Shown piece after piece: positions 12,032 to 22,579 of a stretch of 64,000 nucleotides of DNA. Position 1 is the stretch's first letter. The number at the start of each line of letters is the position of its first letter. The notes under the pieces were generated by a model. The model was not told the origin of the DNA and did no database searches. It saw nothing but the letters and a program-made list of their open reading frames with translations. The DNA is from an uncultured Erythrobacter sp. (GTDB taxonomy: Bacteria > Pseudomonadota > Alphaproteobacteria > Sphingomonadales > Sphingomonadaceae). Position numbers and translations under genes: made by a program. The DNA lies in assembly GCA_947495555.1 (NCBI GenBank), contig CANLZI010000001.1, forward strand, positions 2,022,861 to 2,086,860, in the 5' to 3' direction.

Positions 12032-13015
12032 TTAGGCAAGCTTTGTGCTGTCCGCAATCGAGTTTTGATCCGCCACTGAATTATTTGTGGCTGTGTCGTC
12101 AGTAATGTCGGCAATTGGATCGCTGCTGACGTCGCTTGCAAGGCGCTGTTGCCACCGCGCGCGGATCATATCCGATGTGTCGCGGCTTGCGTCATGGGTC
12201 CAACCCGGCTCGCGCAGCAAATAGGACAATTTGTGCTTCCATGGCGCGTGCCAAATGTCTTGAATCATCCCGATCCATTCATGGAATACCGCCCACAGCA
12301 GGTTGAAACTGCCCAGCTGTTTGACGATGCCATAGCGAATGGATTCTTCGCTGGTTTCCGGTTCGAATGTACCGAACAATTTGTCCCAGATGATGAAGAC
12401 GCCAGCATAATTGCGATCCAGATAGCGGGGATTGGTGGCGTGATGAACCCGATGATGGCTGGGCGTGTTCATAACAGTCTCGAACCAGCGGGGCATCTTG
12501 TCGATCGCCTCGGTGTGGATCCAGAACTGATAGATCAAATTGAAGCCGCCACAAATTGCCAGCATGACCGGATGGAACCCCAGCAGCACAAGCGGGAACC
12601 CAAACAAGATCCCGAATGTAAACGCGCCCGTCCATGTTTGCCGCAAGGCGGTGGAGAGGTTGTAATGCTGGCTGGAATGATGGTTCACATGGGCAGCCCA
12701 CATCCACCGGATGCGGTGGCCAGCGCGATGCACCCAGTAATATTTTAGATCGTCCAAGACAAAGCACACCGGCCAGGCCCACCACGCCCAACCAATATCA
12801 AACAGGCGATACTCCCACGCGGCCAGGAACAGCGCAAAGACAGTTCCGCCAAACAGCAGCCCGGCAACGGTTGAGCCTAGGCCAAAAGACAGGCTGATCA
12901 GCGTATCCTTAGGCTCATAGGCCTCGGGACGTCTGCGCCAGGCCCAGATCATTTCCACCAAGACCAGCAGGACAAATCCCGGAATGGCATAATCTGTCGG
13001 AGAAAAGTCAGGCAT
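12032..13015 (-). CDS. sterol desaturase / fatty acid hydroxylase family protein
   Basis: Histidine motifs WVHRAGHRIRWMWAAHVNHHSSQHYN and HRVHHATNPRYLDRNYAGVFIIWDKLFGTF. Confidence 0.92.
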   Translation of the reverse strand: MPDFSPTDYAIPGFVLLVLVEMIWAWRRRPEAYEPKDTLISLSFGLGSTVAGLLFGGTVFALFLAAWEYRLFDIGWAWWAWPVCFVLDDLKYYWVHRAGHRIRWMWAAHVNHHSSQHYNLSTALRQTWTGAFTFGILFGFPLVLLGFHPVMLAICGGFNLIYQFWIHTEAIDKMPRWFETVMNTPSHHRVHHATNPRYLDRNYAGVFIIWDKLFGTFEPETSEESIRYGIVKQLGSFNLLWAVFHEWIGMIQDIWHAPWKHKLSYLLREPGWTHDASRDTSDMIRARWQQRLASDVSSDPIADITDDTATNNSVADQNSIADSTKLA

Positions 13016-13454
13016 GGGCGGTTTCCATCGGAGTATTGGCGGCTTCTTCCCAGGCTTTCACCCATTGCTCGGGCTGCTGGAGCCGCAATTGCATGGAACC
13101 GAACCGCTTCTCGGCGCTGTTTATGATCAGGCCATCTTGGCTCAATTCCATGCGTGCATTGCTCGGCAATATTCGTCCGGCAAAATGGCTGCCATGGGGC
13201 CGCAGCAGCATCACCTGTCCTGCTGCATTGCGCAGAAGCGCGCCTTTGCCAGCTTGGTCTATGCCGATTTCCACTGCCTGAAAGCCGTCATGAACTTGGT
13301 CGGCCGCATTGCGCGCATCTTGCTCGGTCACCAATTTGGGCGTCGGTCCCAGCTTCAACCAATGCGCCAGCGCAGCCAGCAGGCCAATCGCCACCAACGA
13401 GCCAACAAACTGAAGAAGGATAGGAGAGACTTCCATGGCCAAATGGATTGGCAT
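13008..13454 (-). CDS. hypothetical membrane-anchored protein
   Basis: ORF with N-terminal TM segment (ILLQFVGSLVAIGLLAALAHWL), overlaps next gene start by 8 nt. Confidence 0.6.
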   Translation of the reverse strand: MPIHLAMEVSPILLQFVGSLVAIGLLAALAHWLKLGPTPKLVTEQDARNAADQVHDGFQAVEIGIDQAGKGALLRNAAGQVMLLRPHGSHFAGRILPSNARMELSQDGLIINSAEKRFGSMQLRLQQPEQWVKAWEEAANTPMETAHA

Positions 13455-13497
13455 GAATGCGTTGATGCGGCAAGATGCTGATCAGAGGAGACCGTCC

Positions 13498-14919
13498 ATG
13501 AAGTCTATTACGCGCTTTCTTGCCGCCGCCGCGCTCGCATCAAGTCCATTGTCTGCACAGCAAATTGATCCCGCAGCTGAAGTTGAGGCGCAGGAAGACC
13601 GGATTGAACGCGTTGCGCAACAATTGTGGGAATGGGCCGAACTTGGTTATTTAGAGGAGCGCACCAGCGGCCTGATGACGCAAGAATTGGCGTCCGAAGG
13701 TTTCAGCATTGAGACTGGCGTTGCCGAAATCCCAACTGCTTTTGTTGCCGAATGGGGAGAGGGCGGACCAATTATCGCCATCCTGGCGGAAATGGATGCT
13801 TTGCCCGGTATCAATCAATCCGCTGAACCCACTCGCGATCCGGTGGCAGGCAAACACGCCGGCCATGCCTGCGGTCACAATTTGTTTGGCGCGGGATCTT
13901 TGACAGCAGCTATCGCCGTGAAAAACTGGCTCGAGGCAACCGGTACGCCCGGTCGGATCAGACTGTATGGAACACCAGCAGAAGAGGGCGGCTCTGGCAA
14001 AGTCTATATGACGAGAGCAGGGCTATTCGATGATGTGGACATTGCCATCCATTGGCATGCCGATGACGAGAACAGCGCCGCGGCTAGTACTACTTTAGCC
14101 AATCGGTCGGCCAAGTTTCGCTTCTCCGGCATTTCGGCCCATGCAGCTGGTGCGCCTGAACGCGGGCGTTCTGCGCTGGATGGGGTGGAGGCCATGAACA
14201 TGATGGCGAATATGATGCATGAGCACATGCCGCAGGATGCTCGGATGCATTACGTGATCACTTATGGCGGGATCGCGCCCAATGTGGTGCCAGATTTCGC
14301 CGAAGTGTTTTATTACGTCCGACATCCCGATCCCGATGGTGTTGATGCGATTTGGGAGCGGCTCGAGAATGCGGCCAAAGGCGCTGCAATGGGCACTGCG
14401 ACCAAAGTGAATTGGGAAGTGATCCACGGCAACAACCCGCTGTTGGTCAACGAAACCTTGGCGAAGGTCATGGACGAGAAGCTGCGCGCGGTTGGCGGTG
14501 TAATCTATTCACCCGACGAAAAAGCCTGGGCAGAGAAGATCCAAGAATCGCTGGGCGAAGCCGCACTGCCGCTGGAAAGTGCGGCAGAGATTACCGCCTA
14601 TGGCAAATCTTTGGGTTATGGCTCAACCGATGTTGGTGATGTTTCCTGGGCGACGCCCACGGTTGGTGTCCGCACAGCAACGTGGGTGCCAGGCACCAGT
14701 GCGCATTCTTGGCAAGCGGTTGCTGCAAGCGGTCACTCGATCGGACACAAGGGTACGCAAGTAGCGGCAAAGGCGATGGCGCTGATGGCCGCCGAATTAT
14801 TCGTCAACGAGGATTTACGAACTGCCGCGAGACAAGAATTCGACGCTGCGAGAGGTGATAATTACACCTACAAATCGCTGTTGGGTGATCGTTCCCCGCC
14901 TCTCGACTACCGGCAGTAG
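13498..14919 (+). CDS. M20 family amidohydrolase (AbgB-like), secreted
   Basis: Signal peptide MKSITRFLAAAALASSPLSA; AILAEMDALPG, GKHAGHACGHNLFGAGS, GTPAEEGGSGKVYM. Confidence 0.9.
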   Translation: MKSITRFLAAAALASSPLSAQQIDPAAEVEAQEDRIERVAQQLWEWAELGYLEERTSGLMTQELASEGFSIETGVAEIPTAFVAEWGEGGPIIAILAEMDALPGINQSAEPTRDPVAGKHAGHACGHNLFGAGSLTAAIAVKNWLEATGTPGRIRLYGTPAEEGGSGKVYMTRAGLFDDVDIAIHWHADDENSAAASTTLANRSAKFRFSGISAHAAGAPERGRSALDGVEAMNMMANMMHEHMPQDARMHYVITYGGIAPNVVPDFAEVFYYVRHPDPDGVDAIWERLENAAKGAAMGTATKVNWEVIHGNNPLLVNETLAKVMDEKLRAVGGVIYSPDEKAWAEKIQESLGEAALPLESAAEITAYGKSLGYGSTDVGDVSWATPTVGVRTATWVPGTSAHSWQAVAASGHSIGHKGTQVAAKAMALMAAELFVNEDLRTAARQEFDAARGDNYTYKSLLGDRSPPLDYRQ

Positions 14920-14931
14920 TATGGCGGTAAG

Positions 14932-15372
14932 CTACGCCCCCTTATTGGCAGCGAACATGTCCATCGCTGGTCTTACTGGCGAAAGGTCATAGCCAGCTTG
15001 TTGCGCAGCCAATATCAGATCGTCGGGAGACTGTCCTGCCCGCGCTTGGGCCAATGCCCACAATAGCGTTGAACGAGTGCCGCTGCGGCAATAGGCCAAA
15101 ACGGGCCCGTCTGCGCCTTCCAGCGCTTGCTCCATCGCGGCGACTTGCGGTTCGCTAAAGCCGGTGTGCGAAATGGGAATGGCTAGATAGTCCATGTCGG
15201 CAGCGCGAGCGGCCGCCTCAATCTGGGGGCCTTGTGGTTCTTCAGGCGATTCTCCGTCAGGGCGGTTGTTGATCACCAACGTCACCCCAAGCGCTTTGGC
15301 TTCGTCCAATTGTTCGGGCTGGATTTGCGGGCTGGCATACATTGTTGGACTTAGTTTGCGAAAATCGCTCAT
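14932..15372 (-). CDS. TIGR01244-type sulfur transferase/phosphatase-like protein (DSP fold)
   Basis: VTLVINNRPDGESPEEPQG...YLAIPISHTGF...VLAYCRSGTRSTLLWALA. Confidence 0.85.
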   Translation of the reverse strand: MSDFRKLSPTMYASPQIQPEQLDEAKALGVTLVINNRPDGESPEEPQGPQIEAAARAADMDYLAIPISHTGFSEPQVAAMEQALEGADGPVLAYCRSGTRSTLLWALAQARAGQSPDDLILAAQQAGYDLSPVRPAMDMFAANKGA

Positions 15373-15658
15373 GGCACACCTGACTTTAGCGGATGATGAC
15401 GTTTTGACCGTTCTTTTGGTGGAAGAACGAGGGGCTGAGGGCTTCTTTAACGCCTCATGCGAAAATGTCACAATTCCACATGATGCAACCTCACTATGTT
15501 AAATCATTCGCATGACACCGCTTTGTGCGCTATGAGCCATTCTAGAGAGGTGGGGCTCGGCTGCTTTTTGCAGAGTCGCCACCGCGCTGGTTACGGATGC
15601 TGCCCCCGTTGCCAACGCAAGATACGACCGGGCGGTGAGACAAGGTACGACTACGGTT

Positions 15659-16420
15659 ATGGGTTACGATAGAGGGCGCCGCCGGGGCCGGGATAAACGC
15701 GACGGATTCGGTGAAGACGGCTTCGATCCTTTCGGCGGCGGAGACAAGTTTCCGCCCCAGCGCGACAGTTTTGGTGGTGGCGGTGATCGCTTCGGTGGCG
15801 GAGGCGGCGGAGGCCGTTTTGGCGATGACCGTGGCTCAGGCGGCGGCGACCGGTTCGGTGGCGGCGGCGGTGGTCGTGGACCTGGTGGCTCAGGCGGCGG
15901 TGGCGGTGGCGGTTTTGACCGCATGCCAGCTCAGGTCGTTGGCACCGGCAAGGGTGTTGTAAAATTCTTCAATTCGCAGAAGGGCTTCGGCTTTATTCAG
16001 CAAGAAGGTGGAGGCGAAGACGTCTTCGTCCATATCAGTGCTGTTGAGCGTGCAGGCCTTCAGGGTCTGGCCGAAGGCCAAGGACTGGAATTCAACCTGG
16101 TGGATCGCGGCGGCAAAGTTTCCGCCCAAGATCTGCAAGTTGTTGGTGATGTTATCGCTGTTGAAGAACGCGAATCGGCTCCACCCCAGCGCGAGTTGAC
16201 TGGTGAGAAAGCCATCGGCACCGTAAAGTTCTTCAACTCGATGAAGGGCTTTGGTTTCTTGGTGCGTGATGATGGCCAGCCAGACGCGTTTGTGCACATC
16301 AGTGCCGTTGAGCGTTCAGGCCTCCAAGCCATCAATGAAGGCGAACGGTACGAGTTTGACTTAGAGGTCGATCGACGAGGGAAGCACTCGGCGGTCAACC
16401 TTGCGCCCGTTCAAGGCTGA
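15659..16420 (+). CDS. cold-shock protein with Gly-rich N-terminus and two cold-shock domains
   Basis: Two copies of GxVKFFNSxKGFGFI/LV...[14 protein letters not shown]; N-terminal [13 protein letters not shown] and repeated DRFGGGG units. Confidence 0.92.
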   Translation: MGYDRGRRRGRDKRDGFGEDGFDPFGGGDKFPPQRDSFGGGGDRFGGGGGGGRFGDDRGSGGGDRFGGGGGGRGPGGSGGGGGGGFDRMPAQVVGTGKGVVKFFNSQKGFGFIQQEGGGEDVFVHISAVERAGLQGLAEGQGLEFNLVDRGGKVSAQDLQVVGDVIAVEERESAPPQRELTGEKAIGTVKFFNSMKGFGFLVRDDGQPDAFVHISAVERSGLQAINEGERYEFDLEVDRRGKHSAVNLAPVQG

Positions 16421-16484
16421 TTCGCTTGCCACCTTGTCGGCCAATTGGCCGGGATCGTGGCAAACATCATAAACGGCGCGAAGT

Positions 16485-16509
16485 GGCGGTCCGGAAGGGC
16501 CGCCATTTT
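16485..16509 (+). terminator. Rho-independent terminator after cold-shock gene
   Basis: GGCGGTCC-GGAA-GGGCCGCC stem (one wobble) followed by ATTTT. Confidence 0.7.
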
Positions 16510-16558
16510 GCGTTGGCAATGCATTTAATTCTGAATTGAAATTGAAAAGGACTTACCC

Positions 16559-17749
16559 ATGTCGATCAGCCCATTGATGCCCGTTTACCCGCGTTGTGGA
16601 GTGCGGCCTGTGCGCGGTGAGCATTGCCATCTGATTGATGAAGACGGCACACGGTATCTTGATTTTGCCAGCGGCATTGCGGTGAATCTGCTTGGGCACT
16701 CGCATGAGGGATTGATCTCTGCGATTCAAAAGCAGGCCGAAACGCTGATGCATGTTTCCAACCTGTATGGCAGTCCGCAGGGCGAAAAGCTCGCTCGGCA
16801 ATTGGTTGATGCAACCTTTGCCGACACCGTGTTCTTCACCAATTCGGGCGCCGAAGCAGTGGAAACCGCGATTAAGACCGCTCGTGCTTATCACCAGCAC
16901 GAAGGTGATACGTCAAAGTTTGAACTGATCACCTTTGCCAATGCGTTTCATGGCAGAACGATGGCCACGATCAGCGCATCCAATCAGGAGAAAATGCACC
17001 ACGGTTTCTCTCCGTTGCTGGCCGGATTCAAATATGCCGAGTTTGACAATTTGGAATCAGCCAAGGCGTTGATGGGCCCCAATACCGCAGGATTCTTGGT
17101 TGAGCCTATTCAAGGTGAGGGCGGTATCCGCCCCGCTTCTCAGGAATTCATGCAAGGTCTGCGGGCTCTGGCAGACGAACATGACCTCATGCTGGTGTTG
17201 GATGAAGTGCAGTCTGGCGTCGCCCGCACAGGCAAGATGTATGCGCATGAACATTATGGGATCGCACCCGACATTATGGCGACCGCAAAAGGGATTGGCG
17301 GGGGCTTTCCTCTGGGTGCCTGCCTGGCAACCGAGAAGGCCGCGCGAGGAATGACCTTCGGCACGCACGGTTCTACCTATGGCGGAAATCCGCTTGCGAT
17401 GGCTGCGGGAAGCGCTGTCATGGAAGCAGTTGCCAATGACGAATTCCTCGCCTCCGTTGCAGAGAAGGGTGAACGGCTGCGGTCTCGGCTCGAGCAATTC
17501 ATCGGCAATTATCCCGAGCTGTTCGAGCTGGTTCGCGGCAAAGGCCTTATGCTGGGCATGAAGATGAAAGTCGAAAGCAGGCCGTTCTTTGTCCACCTTC
17601 GAGACAACCATCAATTGCTGACGGTTGCAGCAGGCGACAACACCTTGCGCGTATTGCCACCCCTGGTTCTGGGCGATGCGGAGATCGAAGAATTCTTCGA
17701 AAAACTTTCAGCTGGAGCAGCCAGCTACGAAGTTCCGGGTGATGGCTGA
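16559..17749 (+). CDS. argD: acetylornithine transaminase
   Basis: Class III aminotransferase ([76 protein letters not shown]); followed by argF. Confidence 0.94.
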   Translation: MSISPLMPVYPRCGVRPVRGEHCHLIDEDGTRYLDFASGIAVNLLGHSHEGLISAIQKQAETLMHVSNLYGSPQGEKLARQLVDATFADTVFFTNSGAEAVETAIKTARAYHQHEGDTSKFELITFANAFHGRTMATISASNQEKMHHGFSPLLAGFKYAEFDNLESAKALMGPNTAGFLVEPIQGEGGIRPASQEFMQGLRALADEHDLMLVLDEVQSGVARTGKMYAHEHYGIAPDIMATAKGIGGGFPLGACLATEKAARGMTFGTHGSTYGGNPLAMAAGSAVMEAVANDEFLASVAEKGERLRSRLEQFIGNYPELFELVRGKGLMLGMKMKVESRPFFVHLRDNHQLLTVAAGDNTLRVLPPLVLGDAEIEEFFEKLSAGAASYEVPGDG

Positions 17750-18690
17750 TGGCTGATGCTGCAGCACGGAATTTGGTGGATCTGAGCGATGCCGGTGGGC
17801 ACGCAATCGCAGCGATGATCAACGATGCTCAAGACCGCAAGGCGGCTCGAGCATCTTGGCCCAAGGGGCAGCCTGACGCGGACAAGCCGCTGGCAGGTCA
17901 GGTTCTTGCTATGATTTTTGAGAAGAACTCGACCCGCACCCGGGTGAGCTTTGACATTGCCATGCGTCAATTGGGCGGCACCACACTGATCCTTGATGCA
18001 GGAACCAGCCAACTTGGTCGCGGGGAAACGATTGCTGACACCGCCAGGGTGCTCAGCCGGATGGTTGATGCGATCATGATCCGCACCGATGACCATGCAA
18101 AGATCGAGGAGATGGCGCGTTATGCCAGCGTGCCGGTAATTAACGGCCTTACCGACCGGTCTCATCCCTGCCAGATCGTTGCGGATTTGCTGACCATGAT
18201 TGAGCACGGAAAGGCTCTGCCTGGGCTTGAAGTCGCCTGGTTTGGTGATGGCAACAATGTGCTGCATTCGCTGCTTGAAGCGGCGGGCATGATGAAATTC
18301 AATATGCGCATTGCCACCCCTGTCGGATATGAACCCGATGCAGAGTTCATCGAGCTTGCACGGGCTGGTGGCGCTGTTGTCACTCTAACCAATGACGCAG
18401 CCGAGGCGGCCAGAGATGCAGACGTACTTGTCACCGATACTTGGGTTTCGATGGGGCAAGAAAACGCTGCCGACAAACTCGCTGCGATGGACCCCTATCG
18501 CGTAGACTCCGATATGATGAAGCGAGCCAAATCAGACGCAATATTCTTGCATTGCTTGCCAGCTCATGTCGGTGATGAAGTCAGTGAAGCGGTGTTTGAG
18601 GGTTCGCAGTCTGTTGTCTTTGACGAGGCTGAAAATCGCATCCATGCTCAAAAATCGGTGCTGCTGTGGAGCCAGCGACTGCTCGGCTAA
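17749..18690 (+). CDS. argF: ornithine carbamoyltransferase
   Basis: [54 protein letters not shown]. Confidence 0.96.
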   Translation: MADAAARNLVDLSDAGGHAIAAMINDAQDRKAARASWPKGQPDADKPLAGQVLAMIFEKNSTRTRVSFDIAMRQLGGTTLILDAGTSQLGRGETIADTARVLSRMVDAIMIRTDDHAKIEEMARYASVPVINGLTDRSHPCQIVADLLTMIEHGKALPGLEVAWFGDGNNVLHSLLEAAGMMKFNMRIATPVGYEPDAEFIELARAGGAVVTLTNDAAEAARDADVLVTDTWVSMGQENAADKLAAMDPYRVDSDMMKRAKSDAIFLHCLPAHVGDEVSEAVFEGSQSVVFDEAENRIHAQKSVLLWSQRLLG

Positions 18691-18742
18691 GCAGAACGGC
18701 ATAGGGCTTCTTTTGCCCAGTCGAGCGCCCATATAGTGCATT

Positions 18743-19666
18743 ATGACACAGACGCCTGAAACATTTGCTGATCGATTGCTTGGATTTACGCTGCCCGACC
18801 GCAATGCGCGGGGGCGGGTTGTTCGCCTCGACAAAGTTGTCGATCAAGTCTTGTCTGCGCATGATTATCCGGCACCGATCACACACCTGCTTGGTGAAGC
18901 GTTGGTGTTGGGAGCATTGATGGGGGGGCTGCTCAAAGGCGATGCTGCGCAGATGACCATGCAAGCGCAGACGGAAGGTGGACCAATCAGTCTGCTCGTT
19001 TGCGACTATCGTGCTGGCGAAATGCGAGGCTATGTCGATTATGACGCAACTCGCTTTGCAGAATTGGGTGCCAATCCCACCTTGGCCACGATGTTCGGCA
19101 AAGGATATCTGGCGATTACCTTTGAGACCGGGCCAGGCCAAAACACAACTGGATCGGGTCAGGCCACAGGTCAGCGATATCAGGGAATTGTGCCGCTTGA
19201 AGGCGCGTCTTTGGCTGAAGCATGCCAAAACTACTTCCAACAATCCGAGCAAATTCCGACAATGATCCGTGTCGGAGTGCGGTTTGAAGGTAAGCGGTGC
19301 ATCGCCGGCGGGCTATTGGCTCAGCATCTGGCGGATGGCGAAGTAGGCCGGGAACGGTTGCATGTCCGGCTTGATCATCCTGACTGGGAGCATGTGGCTA
19401 CTATCATGTCGACGATCAGCCATGATGAACTGGTCGATACCGAGCTTTCGATGGACGCAATCGTTTGGCGCTTGTTCCATGAAGAAGAGGAAATACGGGT
19501 CCAGCCTGGCCCCGTAATGTCACGTGGCTGCCGCTGTAGCGCTGCATATTATGAGCAAGTTATTGCTCGTTTCCCAGCTGAAGAGCAGGATGCCATGCGT
19601 GATGAGGCAGGTGCAATTGTCGTCGATTGCGCATTTTGCTCGAAAAAATTCACGCTAAGCGCCTAA
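18743..19666 (+). CDS. hslO: Hsp33 redox-regulated chaperone
   Basis: Hsp33 fold and C-terminal zinc motif CRC...CAFC; argD-argF-hslO order. Confidence 0.93.
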   Translation: MTQTPETFADRLLGFTLPDRNARGRVVRLDKVVDQVLSAHDYPAPITHLLGEALVLGALMGGLLKGDAAQMTMQAQTEGGPISLLVCDYRAGEMRGYVDYDATRFAELGANPTLATMFGKGYLAITFETGPGQNTTGSGQATGQRYQGIVPLEGASLAEACQNYFQQSEQIPTMIRVGVRFEGKRCIAGGLLAQHLADGEVGRERLHVRLDHPDWEHVATIMSTISHDELVDTELSMDAIVWRLFHEEEEIRVQPGPVMSRGCRCSAAYYEQVIARFPAEEQDAMRDEAGAIVVDCAFCSKKFTLSA

Positions 19667-19758
19667 CACTCCGCCTCTATTCAGCACCAGTTTATCGCCA
19701 GTTCACTATTGGTAAGGTCTATTGCTGCATAGATGCAGTGAGAACATAGGAGTAAGCA

Positions 19759-20163
19759 ATGACAAAGAAGGGGACGTTCGCAATAGCTGCTGCAATTCTG
19801 TGCCTTTCTGGCATTGCGATGCCGACAATTGCTCAGACCGGCAAACTGGCGATGCTCGATTCCCTAGCCAAGGGTGAATGGACGGTGCGGTTCCGCGATG
19901 GCAGCGCACAACGAAAGATATGCGTGAAAGACGGGCAGGAGCTCATTCAAATCCGACACTCCGGCCCCAGGTGCAACCGGTTTGTTGTCGATGACGCAGC
20001 GTCAACGGTGACAGTTCAGTACACATGTGCAGGCAATGGTTATGGCCGGACGAGCATTCGGCGCGAAACGTCGAATCTGGTCCAGATCGAAAGCCAAGGC
20101 TTTGTGGGTGGCCAGCCATTCGAATTTCTTGCCGAAGCGCGACGCACAGGCAGCTGCAGCTAA
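19759..20163 (+). CDS. hypothetical secreted protein (DUF3617-like)
   Basis: Signal peptide MTKKGTFAIAAAILCLSGIAMPTIAQ; Cys-containing small domain. Confidence 0.55.
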   Translation: MTKKGTFAIAAAILCLSGIAMPTIAQTGKLAMLDSLAKGEWTVRFRDGSAQRKICVKDGQELIQIRHSGPRCNRFVVDDAASTVTVQYTCAGNGYGRTSIRRETSNLVQIESQGFVGGQPFEFLAEARRTGSCS

Positions 20164-20220
20164 CTAATTTAGCGGGTTTGTGATTGCCATGCGCTTTTGA
20201 CGCAGGCTAAACGGCTTTGC

Positions 20221-20916
20221 ATGAACGCAAGTCAGAACACTTTACGAAAGCCTGCGGTGGTCTTGTTGTCGGGTGGTCTCGATTCCATGGTGACGGCTGC
20301 CCTGGCCAAGGAGCAGGGCTTCGATATTATCGCCCTGTCGATCGACTATGGTCAGCGGCACAAGCGCGAGCTTTCTGCTGCACAAGATATCGCAAAGCGG
20401 ATTGGTGCTGTGTCGCATTCAACTCTGTCGCTCGATCTTCGGATGTTCGGCGGATCGGCGCTAACAGCCGATATTCCTGTCCCAAAAGAGGGGGTGGGAG
20501 ACGATATTCCGGTTACCTATGTCCCTGCGCGCAATCTGCTTTTCTTGTCACTCACCGTTGCGTGTGCCGAGGCGGCATCCTCGTCGGACGTCTTTATTGG
20601 TGTGAACGCGCTGGACTATTCAGGATACCCTGATTGCAGACCAGAATTTATCGCAAGCTTTGCCGAAACAGCGCGCTTGGGCACCAAGGCCGGGGTCGAA
20701 GGGAAGTCTTTTCGGGTTCACACCCCGCTGCAAGATATGACCAAGGCTGACATTGCAAGAGTGTGCGCAAGATTGGGTCTCGATCCAGCCTGGAGCTGGT
20801 CATGTTATGACCCAACCGACGCAGGAACGGCTTGTGGCACTTGCGATTCTTGCAGGTTACGCAGGAAAGGCTTTGCCGAAGCGAATTTAGAAGATAGCAC
20901 CGCCTATGCCGCGTAA
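20221..20916 (+). CDS. queC: 7-cyano-7-deazaguanine synthase
   Basis: VVLLSGGLDSMVTAALA, YVPARNLLFLS, Cys cluster CGTCDSCRLRRKGF. Confidence 0.95.
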   Translation: MNASQNTLRKPAVVLLSGGLDSMVTAALAKEQGFDIIALSIDYGQRHKRELSAAQDIAKRIGAVSHSTLSLDLRMFGGSALTADIPVPKEGVGDDIPVTYVPARNLLFLSLTVACAEAASSSDVFIGVNALDYSGYPDCRPEFIASFAETARLGTKAGVEGKSFRVHTPLQDMTKADIARVCARLGLDPAWSWSCYDPTDAGTACGTCDSCRLRRKGFAEANLEDSTAYAA

Positions 20917-20942
20917 ATCGCGGCCGATGACAGGAGCGGTGA

Positions 20943-22574
20943 ATGACGGATGAGAACAATCAAGCAGCGGTGCCAGACGATCAGCCGGTACCGGCTTATT
21001 CTTGGTATGCCCTTGGGGTATTGGTTGTTGTCTATGTCCTGAACTTTATTGACCGCCAGATTTTGTCGATCTTGGCCAACGACATCAAAGCGGATCTGGG
21101 CGTGGATGATGCCTATTTGGGCTTCCTATACGGGACAGCGTTCGCGATATTTTACGCCCTGTTTGGCATTCCATTGGGAAAGTTGGCTGACAGCTGGAAG
21201 CGCGTCAGGCTGATGACTATCGGCTTGGCGCTGTGGTCAGCAATGACCGCATTCTCTGGATTTGCGCGCGACGCAGCGACATTGACGGTTGCCCGTATCG
21301 GGGTTGGCGTCGGCGAGGCGACGGCGAGCCCCTCAGCATATTCGCTTATTTCCGATTGGTTCCCTGCACGCCTTCGTGCAACAGCATTGGCGATATACAG
21401 CTCGGGTCTTTATATTGGCGGGGGTATATCGCTAGCCATTGGCGGTTTGATTGTGGACCGTTGGAACGAAGCCTTTCCGGATGGTGGTCCACTTGGGCTT
21501 GCAGGTTGGCAGGCAGCTTTCATAGCCGTCGGGCTGCCAGGACTGCTCTTGGCACTATGGGTGTTTACACTGCGCGAGCCGGTACGCGGAGCGATAGATG
21601 GGTTGCCAACAAAGGAAGACCCGCATCCATTTCGCGGCTTTGTCCAGGAACTTTATACCGTCATCCCGCCCTTCACATTTGTAGGCGCGGCGTCGCGTGG
21701 AATGGGCACACTGGCCATCAATATTGCCGTGTTCTTCAGCGCATTTGTGGCCGCACATCTGATCACTCTGGGTTTGGATTCAGGCAATGGAGTGATTGCG
21801 GCGGCAATTGGCAATCTTCTGGGGGTAACGCTCCCAGCGATCACGGACCAATGGTTCCTCTTGGCGATCGGATATTATGCTGTTTTTTGTTGGGCTAGCG
21901 CTTTGCGCAAGCGCGACTATCCGACGTTTGCGCTCACCTGGGGCTCACCCGCGTTCCTGTGCACGATTTTGGGATATGGCACCGTAGCATTCATGGCATA
22001 CTCGGCTTCTTATTGGGGTGCGCCCTATGCAGAACGAGTGTTCGATGTCTCCAAGGCCGAGCTTGGCTTTTGGCTGGGCGGCGGCGGTGCCATGGGCGGA
22101 TTTCTTGGGGTTATTCTCGGGGGACGGATGGCTGATGCGCTGTTTCTGCGTATGCAGAACGGTCGCATCTGGGTCATCTTGTTCGGTCTAATAAGTCCGA
22201 TCCCATTCGCGTTAATCCAATACACCACCGACAGTTGGCCACTTTTTCTGGTTCTGAATGTTGTTGTTGGGGCCTTGGCCGCATCTGCGCTAGGTGCTGC
22301 GGCTGCCAGCAGCCAGGCACTGGTATTGCCGCGCATGCGGGGCACAGCAACGGCCACCTTCTTTTTGGCTACCACTTTGGTTGGGCTGGCGTTGGGGCCA
22401 TACACAGCCGGGTATGTTTCGGCCCAAAACGATGGCGATTTGAGCACTGGGGTGCTTTCCACTCTTTGGATTACGCCGATAGGAATGGCTTTGCTGGTTG
22501 CAGCGCTTAAGCTGGTGCCAAATGCAAACCAAAGCGTGCAAGAGCGCGCCAGAGCGGCTGGAGAGCCGATTTAA
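20943..22574 (+). CDS. MFS transporter (spinster-like)
   Basis: NFIDRQILSILANDIKADLGVDDAYLGFLYGTAFAIFYALFGIPLGKLADSWKR; ~12 hydrophobic segments. Confidence 0.9.
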   Translation: MTDENNQAAVPDDQPVPAYSWYALGVLVVVYVLNFIDRQILSILANDIKADLGVDDAYLGFLYGTAFAIFYALFGIPLGKLADSWKRVRLMTIGLALWSAMTAFSGFARDAATLTVARIGVGVGEATASPSAYSLISDWFPARLRATALAIYSSGLYIGGGISLAIGGLIVDRWNEAFPDGGPLGLAGWQAAFIAVGLPGLLLALWVFTLREPVRGAIDGLPTKEDPHPFRGFVQELYTVIPPFTFVGAASRGMGTLAINIAVFFSAFVAAHLITLGLDSGNGVIAAAIGNLLGVTLPAITDQWFLLAIGYYAVFCWASALRKRDYPTFALTWGSPAFLCTILGYGTVAFMAYSASYWGAPYAERVFDVSKAELGFWLGGGGAMGGFLGVILGGRMADALFLRMQNGRIWVILFGLISPIPFALIQYTTDSWPLFLVLNVVVGALAASALGAAAASSQALVLPRMRGTATATFFLATTLVGLALGPYTAGYVSAQNDGDLSTGVLSTLWITPIGMALLVAALKLVPNANQSVQERARAAGEPI

Positions 22575-22579
22575 CTGGT

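Noticed and set aside
15664-15924. Proline-rich ORF opposite the cold-shock gene
   Set aside because: It is simply the reverse frame of the Gly-rich tail.
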